From Variovorax sp. J22P240 (GTDB lineage: Bacteria; Pseudomonadota; Gammaproteobacteria; Burkholderiales; Burkholderiaceae_C): 64,000 nucleotides of DNA. Made by a program: the position numbers and the translations under genes. The notes under the pieces are model-generated. The model searched no databases and was not told where the DNA came from. It worked only from the letters and a program-made list of their open reading frames with translations. Positions 15,455 through 23,622 of this stretch are shown here, one piece after another (the stretch's first letter is position 1; each line of letters starts with the position of its first letter). The stretch lies in NCBI RefSeq assembly GCF_030316855.1, contig NZ_JASZYR010000005.1, positions 365,881 to 429,880 on the forward strand, read 5' to 3'.

Positions 15455-16354
15455 ATGACTGCTGTTCTCTCTTCTGACGCCGGTACGCGCAACGCGCCGG
15501 CGCAGCATTTCGAAGTGCGCCGTTTCGACGCGCCGGTGGGGGCCGAAATCGTCGGCCTCGACATCTCGAAGCCGATCAACGATGTGGATTTCGCGCGCAT
15601 CCACCGCGCGCACCTCGACCATCACGTGGTCGTGTTCCGCGACCAGCAGGTCACGCCCGCGGACCATATCGCGTTCAGCCGCCGATTCGGCGCACTCGAA
15701 ATCCACGTGCTCCACCAGTTCCAACTCAAGGGGCATCCCGAGATCCTGATCGTCTCGAACATCAAGGAGAACGGCGAACCCATCGGCCTGGGCGACGCGG
15801 GCGTGTACTGGCACTCCGACATCTCGTACAAGCCCAGGCCCAGCCTCGGCTCGCTGCTGCACGCGCAGGAACTGCCGAGCCAGGGTGGCGACACGCTCTT
15901 CGCCGACCAGCATCTTGCGTGGGAGGCGCTCAGCCCCGACTTGCAGAAGCGCGTTCTGCCTCTGAAGGCGGAGCACAGCTATCTCGCCAAGTACGAGGAA
16001 CTGCGTTCGAAGAATCCGTGGCGGCCCAAGCTCTCGCAGGCGCAGATCGACCAGGTTGCGCCCGCCATCCAGCCGGTGGTGCGTACGCATCCGGAAACGG
16101 GCCGCAAGGCGCTGTTCGTCAGCGAGCATTTCACGACGCGCATCGTCGGCTTGCCGCAGGACGAGAGCGATGCGCTGCTCGCCGAACTGTTCGCGCACAG
16201 CGTGAAGCCCGAGTTCGTGTACCGCCACCACTGGGCGCCGCACGACCTGGTGTTCTGGGACAACCGTTCGCTGATGCACCTGGCGGCCGGCACGCCCGAC
16301 GAACTCCGCCGCAAGCTCTACCGCACCACGATCGAAGGCGACACGCCGTTCTGA
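15455..16354 (+). CDS. TauD/TfdA-family Fe(II)/2-oxoglutarate dioxygenase
   Basis: A 299-residue non-haem iron dioxygenase. The iron ligands are visible as H120-S-D122 and H275 (SLMHLA), and the 2-oxoglutarate-binding Arg as R290 in YRTTIEGD. The N-terminal GAEIVGLDISKP and FRDQQVTPADH are typical of the family. Members oxidise taurine and other sulfonates, alkyl sulfates or aryloxyacids. It is the first gene of a run with a substrate-binding protein, ATPase and permease of the NitT/TauT class (42-bp gap to the next gene), so sulfonate or related sulfur-compound use is the best guess. The substrate is not determined by sequence. Confidence 0.9.
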   Translation: MTAVLSSDAGTRNAPAQHFEVRRFDAPVGAEIVGLDISKPINDVDFARIHRAHLDHHVVVFRDQQVTPADHIAFSRRFGALEIHVLHQFQLKGHPEILIVSNIKENGEPIGLGDAGVYWHSDISYKPRPSLGSLLHAQELPSQGGDTLFADQHLAWEALSPDLQKRVLPLKAEHSYLAKYEELRSKNPWRPKLSQAQIDQVAPAIQPVVRTHPETGRKALFVSEHFTTRIVGLPQDESDALLAELFAHSVKPEFVYRHHWAPHDLVFWDNRSLMHLAAGTPDELRRKLYRTTIEGDTPF

Positions 16355-16395
16355 TCGGGACTCATCCCAAGAAGCAATACGCAACAAGAAAAACC

Positions 16396-17406
16396 ATGAA
16401 CCGTTTCACACGCAACACCGCCGCACTCATTGCAGGCATCGGTTTGACCCTCGGCAGCATCGCAGCGCACGCCGAAGGCCGCATCCGCATCGCCGAGCAG
16501 TTCGGCATCGTCTATCTCTTGCTGAACGTCGCGCAGGAACAGAAGCTCATCGAGAAGCACGCCAAGGCGGCGGGCGTCGACGCCAAGGTCGAGTGGGTCA
16601 AGCTCTCGGGCGGGTCAGCGGTCAACGATGCGCTGCTCTCGGGCAACATCGAGATCGCGGGCGCCGGCGTCGGGCCACTGCTGACGCTGTGGGATCGCAC
16701 CCACGGCAAGCAGAACGTGCGCGGCGTGGCGTCGCTCGGCAACTTCCCGTATTACTTGGTCAGCAACAACCCGAGCGTGAAGACGCTGGCGGACTTCACC
16801 GACAAGGACCGCATTGCCCTGCCGGCCGTCGGTGTCTCGGTGCAGTCGCGCGTGCTGCAACTGGCCTCCGCCAAGCTCTGGGGCGACAAGGAGTTCAACA
16901 AGCTCGACAAGATCAGCGTGGCCGTGCCGCATCCGGACGCCGCGGCGGCCATCATCAAGGGCGGCACCGAGATCAGCGCGCACTTCGGCAACCCGCCGTT
17001 CCAGGAGCAGGAACTGGCGGGCAATCCGAACGCGCACATCGTGCTCAACTCCTACCAGGTGCTGGGCGGCCCGGCCTCGGCCACGGTGCTTTACGCCACC
17101 GAGAAATTCCGCAACGAGAACCCGAAGACCTACCGCGCCTTCCTCGACGCGCTCAACGAGGCCGCGGAATTCGTCACCGCGAATCCGGAGAAGGCCGCGG
17201 ACATCTATCTCAAGGTCGGCAACGCGAAGATCGACCGCGACCTGCTGCTGAAGATCATCAAGAACCCCGAAGTGCAGTTCAAGACCACGCCGCAGAACAC
17301 CTACGTGCTGGCCGAATTCATGCACCGGGTGGGTGCCATCAAGAACAAGCCGGCCTCGGTGAAGGACTACTTCTTCGACGACGCCCAGAACACGACGGGA
17401 AACTGA
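16396..17406 (+). CDS. ABC transporter substrate-binding protein, NitT/TauT (sulfonate) family
   Basis: Periplasmic receptor of 336 residues. A signal peptide is clear (N-terminal Arg/Asn, hydrophobic core AALIAGIGLTLG, cleavage after AHA near residue 26). The mature part has the two-lobe pattern of SsuA/TauA-type proteins, including LLSGNIEIAGAGVGPLL and a region near DKDRIALPAVGV. I set the start at 16396, since the long open frame upstream only mirrors the dioxygenase gene in another frame. The ATPase gene begins 2 nt after its stop and the permease follows with overlap, giving a complete importer beside a TauD-type enzyme. Confidence 0.9.
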   Translation: MNRFTRNTAALIAGIGLTLGSIAAHAEGRIRIAEQFGIVYLLLNVAQEQKLIEKHAKAAGVDAKVEWVKLSGGSAVNDALLSGNIEIAGAGVGPLLTLWDRTHGKQNVRGVASLGNFPYYLVSNNPSVKTLADFTDKDRIALPAVGVSVQSRVLQLASAKLWGDKEFNKLDKISVAVPHPDAAAAIIKGGTEISAHFGNPPFQEQELAGNPNAHIVLNSYQVLGGPASATVLYATEKFRNENPKTYRAFLDALNEAAEFVTANPEKAADIYLKVGNAKIDRDLLLKIIKNPEVQFKTTPQNTYVLAEFMHRVGAIKNKPASVKDYFFDDAQNTTGN

Positions 17407-17408
17407 GC

Positions 17409-18287
17409 GTGGCCTCGTCGTCGACCTCGGCGGGAATCACCCTGCGCCGGACTTTCGCGGACACGCCGTCGCGCCATCCGGCATCCGTCCGGTCGGCGTC
17501 TTCCGGGCTGCACGGCCGGCTCGACCCGTTGCTGCGGGTGGATGGCGTCAGTCTCGAATACCGCACTCCCGAACGGCTGGTCCGGGCCACGCACCGCGTG
17601 AGCTTCGATGTGCACGAGGCGGACCGCTTCGTGCTGCTCGGCCCCTCGGGCTGTGGCAAGTCCACGCTGCTGAAAGCCGTCGCAGGCTTCATTCCGCCGG
17701 TGGAAGGTGAGATCCGGCTCGACGGCCGGCGCGTGACGCAGCCGGGCCCGGACCGCATCGTGGTGTTCCAGGAGTTCGACCAGTTGCCGCCTTGGAAGAC
17801 CGTCCGCGAGAACGTGATCTTCCCGCTGCGGGCATCCGGCACGCTCGGCCGGAAGGAAGCCGGGGAACGTGCCATGCACTACCTCGACAAGGTCGGCCTC
17901 GCCAAGTTTGCCGACGTGCATCCGCACCAGCTCTCAGGGGGCATGAAGCAGCGCGTGGCCATTGCGCGTGCGCTGGCGATGCAGCCGCGCGTGCTGCTGA
18001 TGGACGAACCTTTTGCCGCTCTCGACGCGCTCACCCGCCGCAAGATGCAGGAGGAGTTGCTTGCGCTGTGGGAGGAAGTGCGCTTCACCCTGTTGTTCGT
18101 AACGCACTCGATCGAGGAGGCGCTGGTGGTCGGCAACCGCGTGGCGCTGTTGTCGCCGCATCCGGGCCGCATGCGAGCCGAGATCAACAGCCACGGCTTC
18201 ACCCAGGACAGCCTGGGCGCGGGCGACTTCCAGGCGACGGCGCAGCGCATCCACCGCCTGCTGTTCGACGAGGCGGTGGCCGCATGA
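17409..18287 (+). CDS. ABC transporter ATP-binding protein, NitT/TauT family
   Basis: ATPase subunit of the importer, about 292 residues. Walker A GPSGCGKST is at 78-86, the Q-loop region VVFQEFDQLPPW near 118-129, the signature LSGGM at 175-179 and Walker B LLMDEP at 196-201, followed by the switch His in FVTHSIEEA. From the GTG at 17409 (2 nt after the receptor stop) there is an N-terminal extension of about 40 Ser/Ala/Arg-rich residues before the usual start of the fold, so the real start might be a little further in. It overlaps the permease start by 4 nt. Confidence 0.92.
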   Translation: MASSSTSAGITLRRTFADTPSRHPASVRSASSGLHGRLDPLLRVDGVSLEYRTPERLVRATHRVSFDVHEADRFVLLGPSGCGKSTLLKAVAGFIPPVEGEIRLDGRRVTQPGPDRIVVFQEFDQLPPWKTVRENVIFPLRASGTLGRKEAGERAMHYLDKVGLAKFADVHPHQLSGGMKQRVAIARALAMQPRVLLMDEPFAALDALTRRKMQEELLALWEEVRFTLLFVTHSIEEALVVGNRVALLSPHPGRMRAEINSHGFTQDSLGAGDFQATAQRIHRLLFDEAVAA

Positions 18288-19153
18288 CGAGCGCCAATCC
18301 CCCCATCCGGCCCGAATACGAGCTGCCGCTCGAGCCCTTCACCGCAGTGGCCGTCGAACGGCCGCTGCCGGCCGCGTCGCGCCTGTGGTCGCAGGGCTGG
18401 CTGCGCAAGGGGCTGATCCTCTGCGTGCTCGCGGCGCTCTGGGAGCTTGCCGCGCGCTGGCAGGACAACGATCTTCTGCTGCCCACCTTCACCGCCACCG
18501 TGCAGGCGCTGGTCCAGGGACTGGCCAGCGGCGAGTTGATCGACAAGGTCCGCATCTCGCTGGTCGTGCTGGTGCAAGGCTACGTGGCTGGCGTGGTGCT
18601 GGCCTTCGCGCTGACCACGCTCGCGGTGTCGACGCGTATCGGACGCGACCTGCTGGACACCCTCACCTCGATGTTCAACCCACTTCCGGCCATCGCGCTC
18701 CTGCCATTGGCGCTGCTGTGGTTCGGCCTGGGCCGCGGCAGCCTGGTGTTCGTGTTGATCCATTCGGTGCTGTGGCCGCTGGCGCTCAATACCTACGCTG
18801 GCTTCCAGGGCGTGCCGGAGACCTTGCGCATGGCCGGCCGCAACTACGGCCTGAAGGGGCTGCGCTACGTGCTGCAGATCCTCGTGCCGGCCGCGCTGCC
18901 GTCGATCCTGTCGGGGCTCAAGATCGGCTGGGCCTTCGCCTGGCGCACGCTGATTGCGGCCGAACTGGTGTTCGGCGCGTCGTCCGGGCAGGGCGGGCTG
19001 GGCTGGTACATCTTCCAGAACCGCAACGAGCTCTATACCGATCGCGTGTTCGCCGGCCTGGCGATGGTCGTGCTGATCGGTCTCCTGGTCGAGAACCTGG
19101 GGTTTGCCACCCTGGAGCGCCTGACCGTCCGGCGTTGGGGCCAACAACGCTAG
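18284..19153 (+). CDS. ABC transporter permease, NitT/TauT family
   Basis: Inner-membrane subunit of 289 residues with about six hydrophobic segments, beginning with WLRKGLILCVLAALWELAA. It carries the BPD-type permease EAA-loop region (MAGRNYGLKGLRYVLQILVPAALPSI), which contacts the ATPase. Length and organisation fit SsuC/TauC-like permeases. The ATG overlaps the ATPase stop (ATGA). With the receptor and ATPase it completes the importer. The stop is followed at 19157 by a short fragment resembling the dispersed repeat found elsewhere in this window. Confidence 0.92.
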   Translation: MTSANPPIRPEYELPLEPFTAVAVERPLPAASRLWSQGWLRKGLILCVLAALWELAARWQDNDLLLPTFTATVQALVQGLASGELIDKVRISLVVLVQGYVAGVVLAFALTTLAVSTRIGRDLLDTLTSMFNPLPAIALLPLALLWFGLGRGSLVFVLIHSVLWPLALNTYAGFQGVPETLRMAGRNYGLKGLRYVLQILVPAALPSILSGLKIGWAFAWRTLIAAELVFGASSGQGGLGWYIFQNRNELYTDRVFAGLAMVVLIGLLVENLGFATLERLTVRRWGQQR

Positions 19154-19156
19154 TGC

Positions 19157-19179
19157 GTGAGCGAGCCTTGGGGGGTGAG
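19157..19179 (-). repeat. Possible fragment of the dispersed intergenic repeat
   Basis: Read on the minus strand, these 23 bases (CTCACCCCCC...GCTCAC) differ only by small indels and substitutions from the first 22 bases of the 88-bp repeat at 33744, 37954 and 41386. The rest of the element is absent. It lies 3 nt after the permease stop, but in the opposite orientation to the full copies. It is short enough that chance similarity in GC-rich sequence is possible. Confidence 0.3.
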
Positions 19180-19194
19180 TTCTAATCCCTCCCC

Positions 19195-19977
19195 ATGAGC
19201 TTCCACTTTTCGCCCGAAGAAGACCTGCGCGTCGCCCACGCGCTGGCCGGTGCCGCGGCAGCACATTCGCTGCGCCTCTTTCGCACCCCGCTCGACATCA
19301 TTGCCAAGGCCGACGAAAGCCCGGTCACTCAAGCCGACCGCGCTGCCGAGACGGCGATGCGCGAGATCCTCGCCGCCGAGCGCCCTGCCGACGGCATCTT
19401 CGGCGAGGAACATGGCCAGGAGCGCGTCGATGCCGAGCGCATCTGGGTGCTCGACCCTATCGACGGCACGCGCAGCTTCATCACCGGCTCGCCGCTATGG
19501 GGCACGCTGATCGCGCTGGTGCGCGGCGGCCGCGTCGAGCTGGGCATGGTCGACATGCCGGTGCTCGGCGAGCGCTGGATCGGCCAGGCCGGCATCGGGG
19601 CGCAACGCAACGGGCAGCCCGTGCGCGTGCGGGACTGCAAGACGATCGCCGAGGCGCGCATCGTCACCACGTCGCCGGACATCTTCAACGCAGCCGACTG
19701 GCAGGCCTTCGACCGGCTGAGCCGCCGATGCGCGATGCGCCGTTTCGGCGGCGACTGCTACGGATACGCCCAACTGGCCGGCGGCACGATCGACCTGGTG
19801 GTCGAGACCGGCCTGCAGCCCTATGACTACCTCGGCCCGACCGGTCTGATCGAGGCCGCCGGCGGCGTCGTTACGGACTGGGAAGGGCGTCCGCTCGGCC
19901 TGGAGGCCAACGCGCGCGTCGTCGCGGCCGCAACGCCCGAACTTCACCGACAGGCGCTGGCCATTCTTGCGGCCTAA
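19195..19977 (+). CDS. hisN: Inositol-monophosphatase-family phosphatase, HisN-like histidinol-phosphatase
   Basis: A 260-residue Mg-dependent, lithium-sensitive-type phosphatase. The metal-binding residues are visible: E71-E72 in FGEEHG, D87 and D90 in LDPIDGT (87-92), and the distal Asp in LQPYDY near 213. GGDCYGYAQLAGGTIDLVVE is the pattern typical of HisN-type histidinol-phosphate phosphatases, so histidine biosynthesis is the leading assignment. A general inositol- or nucleotide-phosphatase role cannot be excluded. A DUF2905 gene follows after 9 nt and a ROK kinase after that. Confidence 0.78.
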   Translation: MSFHFSPEEDLRVAHALAGAAAAHSLRLFRTPLDIIAKADESPVTQADRAAETAMREILAAERPADGIFGEEHGQERVDAERIWVLDPIDGTRSFITGSPLWGTLIALVRGGRVELGMVDMPVLGERWIGQAGIGAQRNGQPVRVRDCKTIAEARIVTTSPDIFNAADWQAFDRLSRRCAMRRFGGDCYGYAQLAGGTIDLVVETGLQPYDYLGPTGLIEAAGGVVTDWEGRPLGLEANARVVAAATPELHRQALAILAA

Positions 19978-19986
19978 ACTCCACCC

Positions 19987-20181
19987 ATGATTCGCTGGTT
20001 GATCGTCGTTGTCCTGGCGCTGGTGCTGATGAGCGGGCTCACTGCCTGGCTGCGGCGCTTCGGCTTCGGGCGGCTGCCGGGCGATTTCGAGTTCCGAGCC
20101 TTCGGGCGTGAGTGGCAGCTGCCGATCGCGAGCACGGTCGTGCTCAGCATGATCGCGGCACTGATTGCACGATGGATCTGA
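19987..20181 (+). CDS. DUF2905-family small membrane protein
   Basis: A 64-residue protein with two hydrophobic segments (residues 2-20 and about 47-62) flanking a conserved-looking polar centre, GFGRLPGDFEFRAFGREWQLPIA, that matches the DUF2905 pattern (LPGDI/F). The function of the family is unknown. It sits 9 nt after hisN and 4 nt before the ROK kinase start, so the three genes are probably one transcript. Confidence 0.8.
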   Translation: MIRWLIVVVLALVLMSGLTAWLRRFGFGRLPGDFEFRAFGREWQLPIASTVVLSMIAALIARWI

Positions 20182-20185
20182 CCGG

Positions 20186-21112
20186 ATGAGAGCCTGCGTC
20201 GATATCGGCGGCACCAAGGTGGCCGTGAGCCTTTCCGCCGACAGCGCGTCGCCGCTGATCGGCCGCCGCAGCGAGCCGACCGCCAAGACCGGCGACAACG
20301 ATGCGGTTGCGGTGCAGATCATGCGGCTCGTCGATGAGATCTGCGCCGAGCAGCACATCGACAGCGCCACGATCGAACGCGTCGGCGTGTCGTCCGCAGG
20401 GCCGTTCGAGCTGCGCGACGGCCTGGTGGAACTCGCCACCCCCAACATCTGCGGCGGCATCGCCGGACCGGCGCGCGGCTTGCCCAACCAGTGGATGACC
20501 GCGCTGCTGGAGGCGCCGCTGGCCCGCCGCTTCGCCCACGTCCGTGTCGAGAACGACGCCGTCGCCGCGCTCGAAGCCGAGCGGCGCTGGGGCGCGCTCC
20601 AGGGAAGCGACCACTGCGCCTATGTCACATGGAGCACCGGTGTCGGTGTCGGGCTGTGCGTCGAAGGTCGCGTACTGCGCGGCAAGAACGGCAATGCGGG
20701 GCATGCCGGGCACAGCTTCGTCGTCGACGACGACACCAACGCGCTGTGCGGCTGCGGCAACGTCGGCGACGTCGAAGGGCTGGCTGCTGGCAATGCGATC
20801 GCGCGGCGTTTCGGCCAGCCTGCTGCCCAGCTGTTCGCAGCGACGGCGCGTGGGGAGCCGCAGGCGCTGGCGACGACCGACGCGCTGTGCCGCGTGATGG
20901 GGCGCATGCTCTACAACCTGATCGCGACGTTGGACCTCGAACGCATCGCCCTCGGCGGGAGCGTGTTCTGGAACAACCGCGATTTCCTCTTGCCCCGACT
21001 TCAGGCGCAGATCGACGGCAAGCTGGTGGCACTCACCCGCGGCGCTGTGCTGGTGCCCGCCGGCCTGGGGGACACGGTCGGCGATTACGGCGCCCTGGCC
21101 CTGCTGGACTGA
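20186..21112 (+). CDS. ROK-family sugar kinase or related protein
   Basis: A 308-residue ROK protein. The ATP phosphate-binding motif DIGGTK is at 6-11, the catalytic Asp at 124 in VENDAVAA, and GHAGH with the zinc-ligand His near 173. The usual zinc motif CxCGxxGCxE is altered: Cys188 and Cys190 are present, but the third Cys position is Asp195 (CGCGNVGDVEG). ROK kinases phosphorylate glucose, fructose, N-acetylmannosamine or N-acetylglucosamine, and the substrate here is unknown. I chose the ATG at 20186 (4 nt after the DUF2905 stop), since the start at 20165 would overlap that gene. It converges on the MocR gene with 7 bp between stops. Confidence 0.85.
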   Translation: MRACVDIGGTKVAVSLSADSASPLIGRRSEPTAKTGDNDAVAVQIMRLVDEICAEQHIDSATIERVGVSSAGPFELRDGLVELATPNICGGIAGPARGLPNQWMTALLEAPLARRFAHVRVENDAVAALEAERRWGALQGSDHCAYVTWSTGVGVGLCVEGRVLRGKNGNAGHAGHSFVVDDDTNALCGCGNVGDVEGLAAGNAIARRFGQPAAQLFAATARGEPQALATTDALCRVMGRMLYNLIATLDLERIALGGSVFWNNRDFLLPRLQAQIDGKLVALTRGAVLVPAGLGDTVGDYGALALLD

Positions 21113-21119
21113 GGCCGGC

Positions 21120-22589
21120 TCAGGCCGCCTTGCGTACCGACACAGCCTGCGCAGCCGCGCATTCCCCGATGATCGCGCCCAGCCTGCGCAACCCCGCATC
21201 GATGGCATCGTCGTATGGCCAGCCGCAGTTGATGCGCAGGTAGTGGTCGAAGCGCGACGAGTTGGAAAAGAGCGTCCCCGGCGCCACCAGGATCCGCTCC
21301 CGCAGGGCCGCATCGAACACCGTGGCGGACGAGAGACGCTCGGGCAGCTCCACCCACAGCTGCAAGCCGCCGGGCGGCAGATTCAGCCGCGTGCCCGACG
21401 GAAAGTGCGCCGCAATCGCATCGGCCGTGCGCTCGCGCTGCACCTGGAGCCGTTCGCGCAGGCGGCGCAGATGCCGGTCGTAGGCGCCCGTGCCCATGTA
21501 CTCGCCGGCTGCGTGCTGCGCGAGTTCCTCGTTGCTGCGGGTCTGGGTGTACTTGAGCATTTCGACCCGCCCGTGCCAGCGGCCGGCCGAGATCCAGCCC
21601 AGCCGCAGCCCGGGCGCCAGCACCTTGTGCAGCGAGGCGCAGTGGATCACGTTGCCCGTGCGGTCCCACGACTTGATTGCGCGTGGTGGCGCGTCGGCAT
21701 CGAGCAGTTCGCTGTAGGTGTCGTCCTCGATCAGCGCGATGGCATGACGCTCGCACAGCTCGACCAGCCGCTGCTTGTGCGCGTCGGGCATCACGCTGCC
21801 CAGCGGGTTCTGCAGATGCGGCACGACGACCACCGCCTTGATGTGGCCGTAGGCCTCGATCGCCATCTCCAGCGCCTCGACCGACAGGCCGGTCTGCGGG
21901 CTGGTCGGAATTTCCAGGGCGCGCATGCCCAGGCTTTCGAGCACCTGGAGCAGGCCGTAGAAGGTCGGTGACTCGACCGCCACCGTGTCGCCCGGCTGGG
22001 CCACGGCACGCAGCGCGAGGTTCAGTGCCTCGATGCAGCCGTTGGTCACCAGCACTTCCTCGGGCGCGAGGGTCATGCCCACGCGCAGGCCGCGCCGTGC
22101 CGCCGCTTCGCGCAGGGGCGTGCGGGCGCGCGAGGGTGCGGCCGTCGTCAGCAGGTTGGGCCGCTGGCGCAGCATGCGCATCATGCTGGCGCGCAGGGCC
22201 TCGGCGGGATACAGCTCGGGCGCGCCGCGCGCCATCGAGAAGTCGACCTGCACTTCGCCTTGGCGCCGGCGCGCCACGAAGTCCGACACCTTGGAATGGA
22301 TGCCGACGTACTGCGCGGGGTCGGGCGCCACGTCGGCGGCAGGTTCGTCCATGGTCGCGATCGCGAGCCGGCGCGGCCGCCGCACGAAGTAACCCGAACG
22401 ATCGCGGGCCTCTACCCATCCTTCGCTTTCCAGGGCGCGGCAGAACTGCAGCGCCGTCGAAAGACTGATGCCGTGCTGCCGCATCAGGCTGCGCAGCGAG
22501 GGCAGCTTGTCGCCCGGCTTGAGCGAGCCCGCACGGATCGCGTCCAGGTAGTGCGTGGCGAGTTGCCGGTAGAGCGGTGGCGATTCCAT
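21120..22589 (-). CDS. MocR-family transcriptional regulator (GntR HTH plus aminotransferase domain)
   Basis: A 489-residue MocR/PdxR-type regulator. An N-terminal GntR winged helix (about 5-72; KLPSLRSLMRQHGISLSTALQF) is joined by a linker to a fold-type-I aminotransferase domain (about 100-480). The latter has YGPTFYGLLQ-like and NPLG motifs and the PLP-binding Lys in SLHKVL near residue 316. Such proteins sense PLP or PLP-amino-acid adducts and usually bind direct repeats near their own gene. It is divergent from the DUF2917-like gene at 22770, and a direct repeat lies between them, which suggests joint control. Confidence 0.93.
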   Translation of the reverse strand: MESPPLYRQLATHYLDAIRAGSLKPGDKLPSLRSLMRQHGISLSTALQFCRALESEGWVEARDRSGYFVRRPRRLAIATMDEPAADVAPDPAQYVGIHSKVSDFVARRRQGEVQVDFSMARGAPELYPAEALRASMMRMLRQRPNLLTTAAPSRARTPLREAAARRGLRVGMTLAPEEVLVTNGCIEALNLALRAVAQPGDTVAVESPTFYGLLQVLESLGMRALEIPTSPQTGLSVEALEMAIEAYGHIKAVVVVPHLQNPLGSVMPDAHKQRLVELCERHAIALIEDDTYSELLDADAPPRAIKSWDRTGNVIHCASLHKVLAPGLRLGWISAGRWHGRVEMLKYTQTRSNEELAQHAAGEYMGTGAYDRHLRRLRERLQVQRERTADAIAAHFPSGTRLNLPPGGLQLWVELPERLSSATVFDAALRERILVAPGTLFSNSSRFDHYLRINCGWPYDDAIDAGLRRLGAIIGECAAAQAVSVRKAA

Positions 22590-22621
22590 GCAGTCGATGC
22601 TCCCTCAGCCGGGGCGGCGGA

Positions 22622-22660
22622 AACAGATGCAGATTAGTGGGAAACGACCATAACAGATGC
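22622..22660. promoter_or_regulatory. Direct repeat AACAGATGC, candidate MocR operator
   Basis: A perfect 9-bp direct repeat AACAGATGC is at 22622-22630 and 22652-22660, 30 bp apart, or about three helical turns, so both copies face the same side of the DNA. It lies 33 bp upstream of the MocR start in the 180-bp divergent region. MocR/PdxR regulators are known to bind direct repeats. Assignment as the operator is inference. Confidence 0.45.
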
Positions 22661-22769
22661 GCGTCGAGCGCCACTGTTCTGCCTGCGAATGTCCGCTGCT
22701 GTGCCTGTTTTTCCGGCAGCCGGCTGCCTACGATGAAGTCATCCCGATCAGTCTCAATGAGGTGTTCCG

Positions 22770-23093
22770 ATGACGAGCGAGTTTCTCCAAATCACATGTC
22801 TTCAACCGGGCCAGACCCTGCGCGTGGCCGTCGACGCGGGCTCTGCGCTGCTGGTCACGCGAGGCTGCGTGAGCGTGGTATCGCCGCCCTCGTGGTTTGG
22901 TGAAACGGTGTTCACTGCCAAGGCCACGCTGGACGAGGGCGAGGCCTACGTGGCCGAGCATGGTGGCTGGTTGGAGGTCTCGGCCCTGTCGCCGGCGCAG
23001 GTGCGCGGCTTGCCCCGCGCTGCGACCGTGGCGCCGCCTGCGCCTTCCCGCGTCACGCGGCTCGTGCAGTTGCTGGTCGGCAAGGCGGCCTGA
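22770..23093 (+). CDS. Small DUF2917-like protein
   Basis: A 107-residue protein with alternating hydrophobic strands (LQPGQTLRVAV, SALLVTRGCVSVV, LDEGEAYVAEHGGWLEV) reminiscent of the small beta-barrel/cupin-like DUF2917 family. The pattern parallels the clearer member at 34994. No catalytic residues are recognisable. It is transcribed divergently from the MocR regulator, an arrangement that suggests it is the regulator's target. The function is unknown. Confidence 0.65.
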   Translation: MTSEFLQITCLQPGQTLRVAVDAGSALLVTRGCVSVVSPPSWFGETVFTAKATLDEGEAYVAEHGGWLEVSALSPAQVRGLPRAATVAPPAPSRVTRLVQLLVGKAA

Positions 23094-23174
23094 CGGTCGT
23101 GTGAACTGCGTCACATCGCCGACGCGAACTGCTTACTCGTCGCCGGCGCGGTCTCTGCCTACATTGACGGGCAT

Positions 23175-23201
23175 GGGGCGCGCGAACCTGCCGGGCGCCC
23201 C
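23175..23201 (+). promoter_or_regulatory. Hairpin-forming inverted repeat before the secreted-protein gene
   Basis: A perfect 7-bp GC inverted repeat, GGGGCGC/GCGCCCC, with a 13-nt loop ends 24 nt before the ATG at 23225. Just upstream, GAACTGC occurs twice (near 23103 and 23128). No T-run follows, so a leader structure or binding site is more likely than a terminator. Confidence 0.25.
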
Positions 23202-23224
23202 GGACACCCAAAGGGAGCCCGCTC

Positions 23225-23620
23225 ATGACCCGCTTCGTCGTTCACGTGATCTACCTCATCTCCGTGGTGGCCGCCGTGGCGGCGCTGTTGAACCCGGGTG
23301 CGGCTGCCGCGGCAGATCGTGTCTACCTGAACCGGGCCGACATCGAAGCCGGGCTGGTCGGCAAGCCGGTGTTGTCGAAGAACCTTGCGAGCGGGTCCAT
23401 GTCGCACTGGGAATTCCGTCGCGACGGCACCGTCGAGGCCAGCCGCACCGGGCTCGGCAGGGCATCCGGTACGTGGGCAATCCAGGACGATGGGCGGATG
23501 TGCGTCACGATGGTGAATCGCACGGTGTGCCGGTACTGGTTCCGCACGGCGACTTCGCTGGCCAACGCCGACACGATGTCGCCTGACGCACCGACCGTTG
23601 CGGAAGTTCGCTTCGAATAG
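23225..23620 (+). CDS. Small secreted protein of unknown function
   Basis: A 131-residue protein with a signal peptide (TRFVVHVIYLISVVAAVAALL, likely cleavage after AAA near residue 30). The mature part has a pattern seen in small periplasmic proteins: HWEFRRDGTVEASRTG, GTWAIQDDGRMCVTM and CRYWF. Two Cys residues about 10 apart could form a disulfide. A good Shine-Dalgarno sequence (AAAGGGAG) precedes the ATG. I do not recognise the family. It converges on otsA with 2 bp between the stops. Confidence 0.65.
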   Translation: MTRFVVHVIYLISVVAAVAALLNPGAAAAADRVYLNRADIEAGLVGKPVLSKNLASGSMSHWEFRRDGTVEASRTGLGRASGTWAIQDDGRMCVTMVNRTVCRYWFRTATSLANADTMSPDAPTVAEVRFE

Positions 23621-23622
23621 CC

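Noticed and set aside
14171..16387. 738-codon minus-strand frame opposite the methyltransferase and dioxygenase
   Set aside because: Antisense shadow with low-complexity composition. The plus-strand genes carry catalytic motifs.
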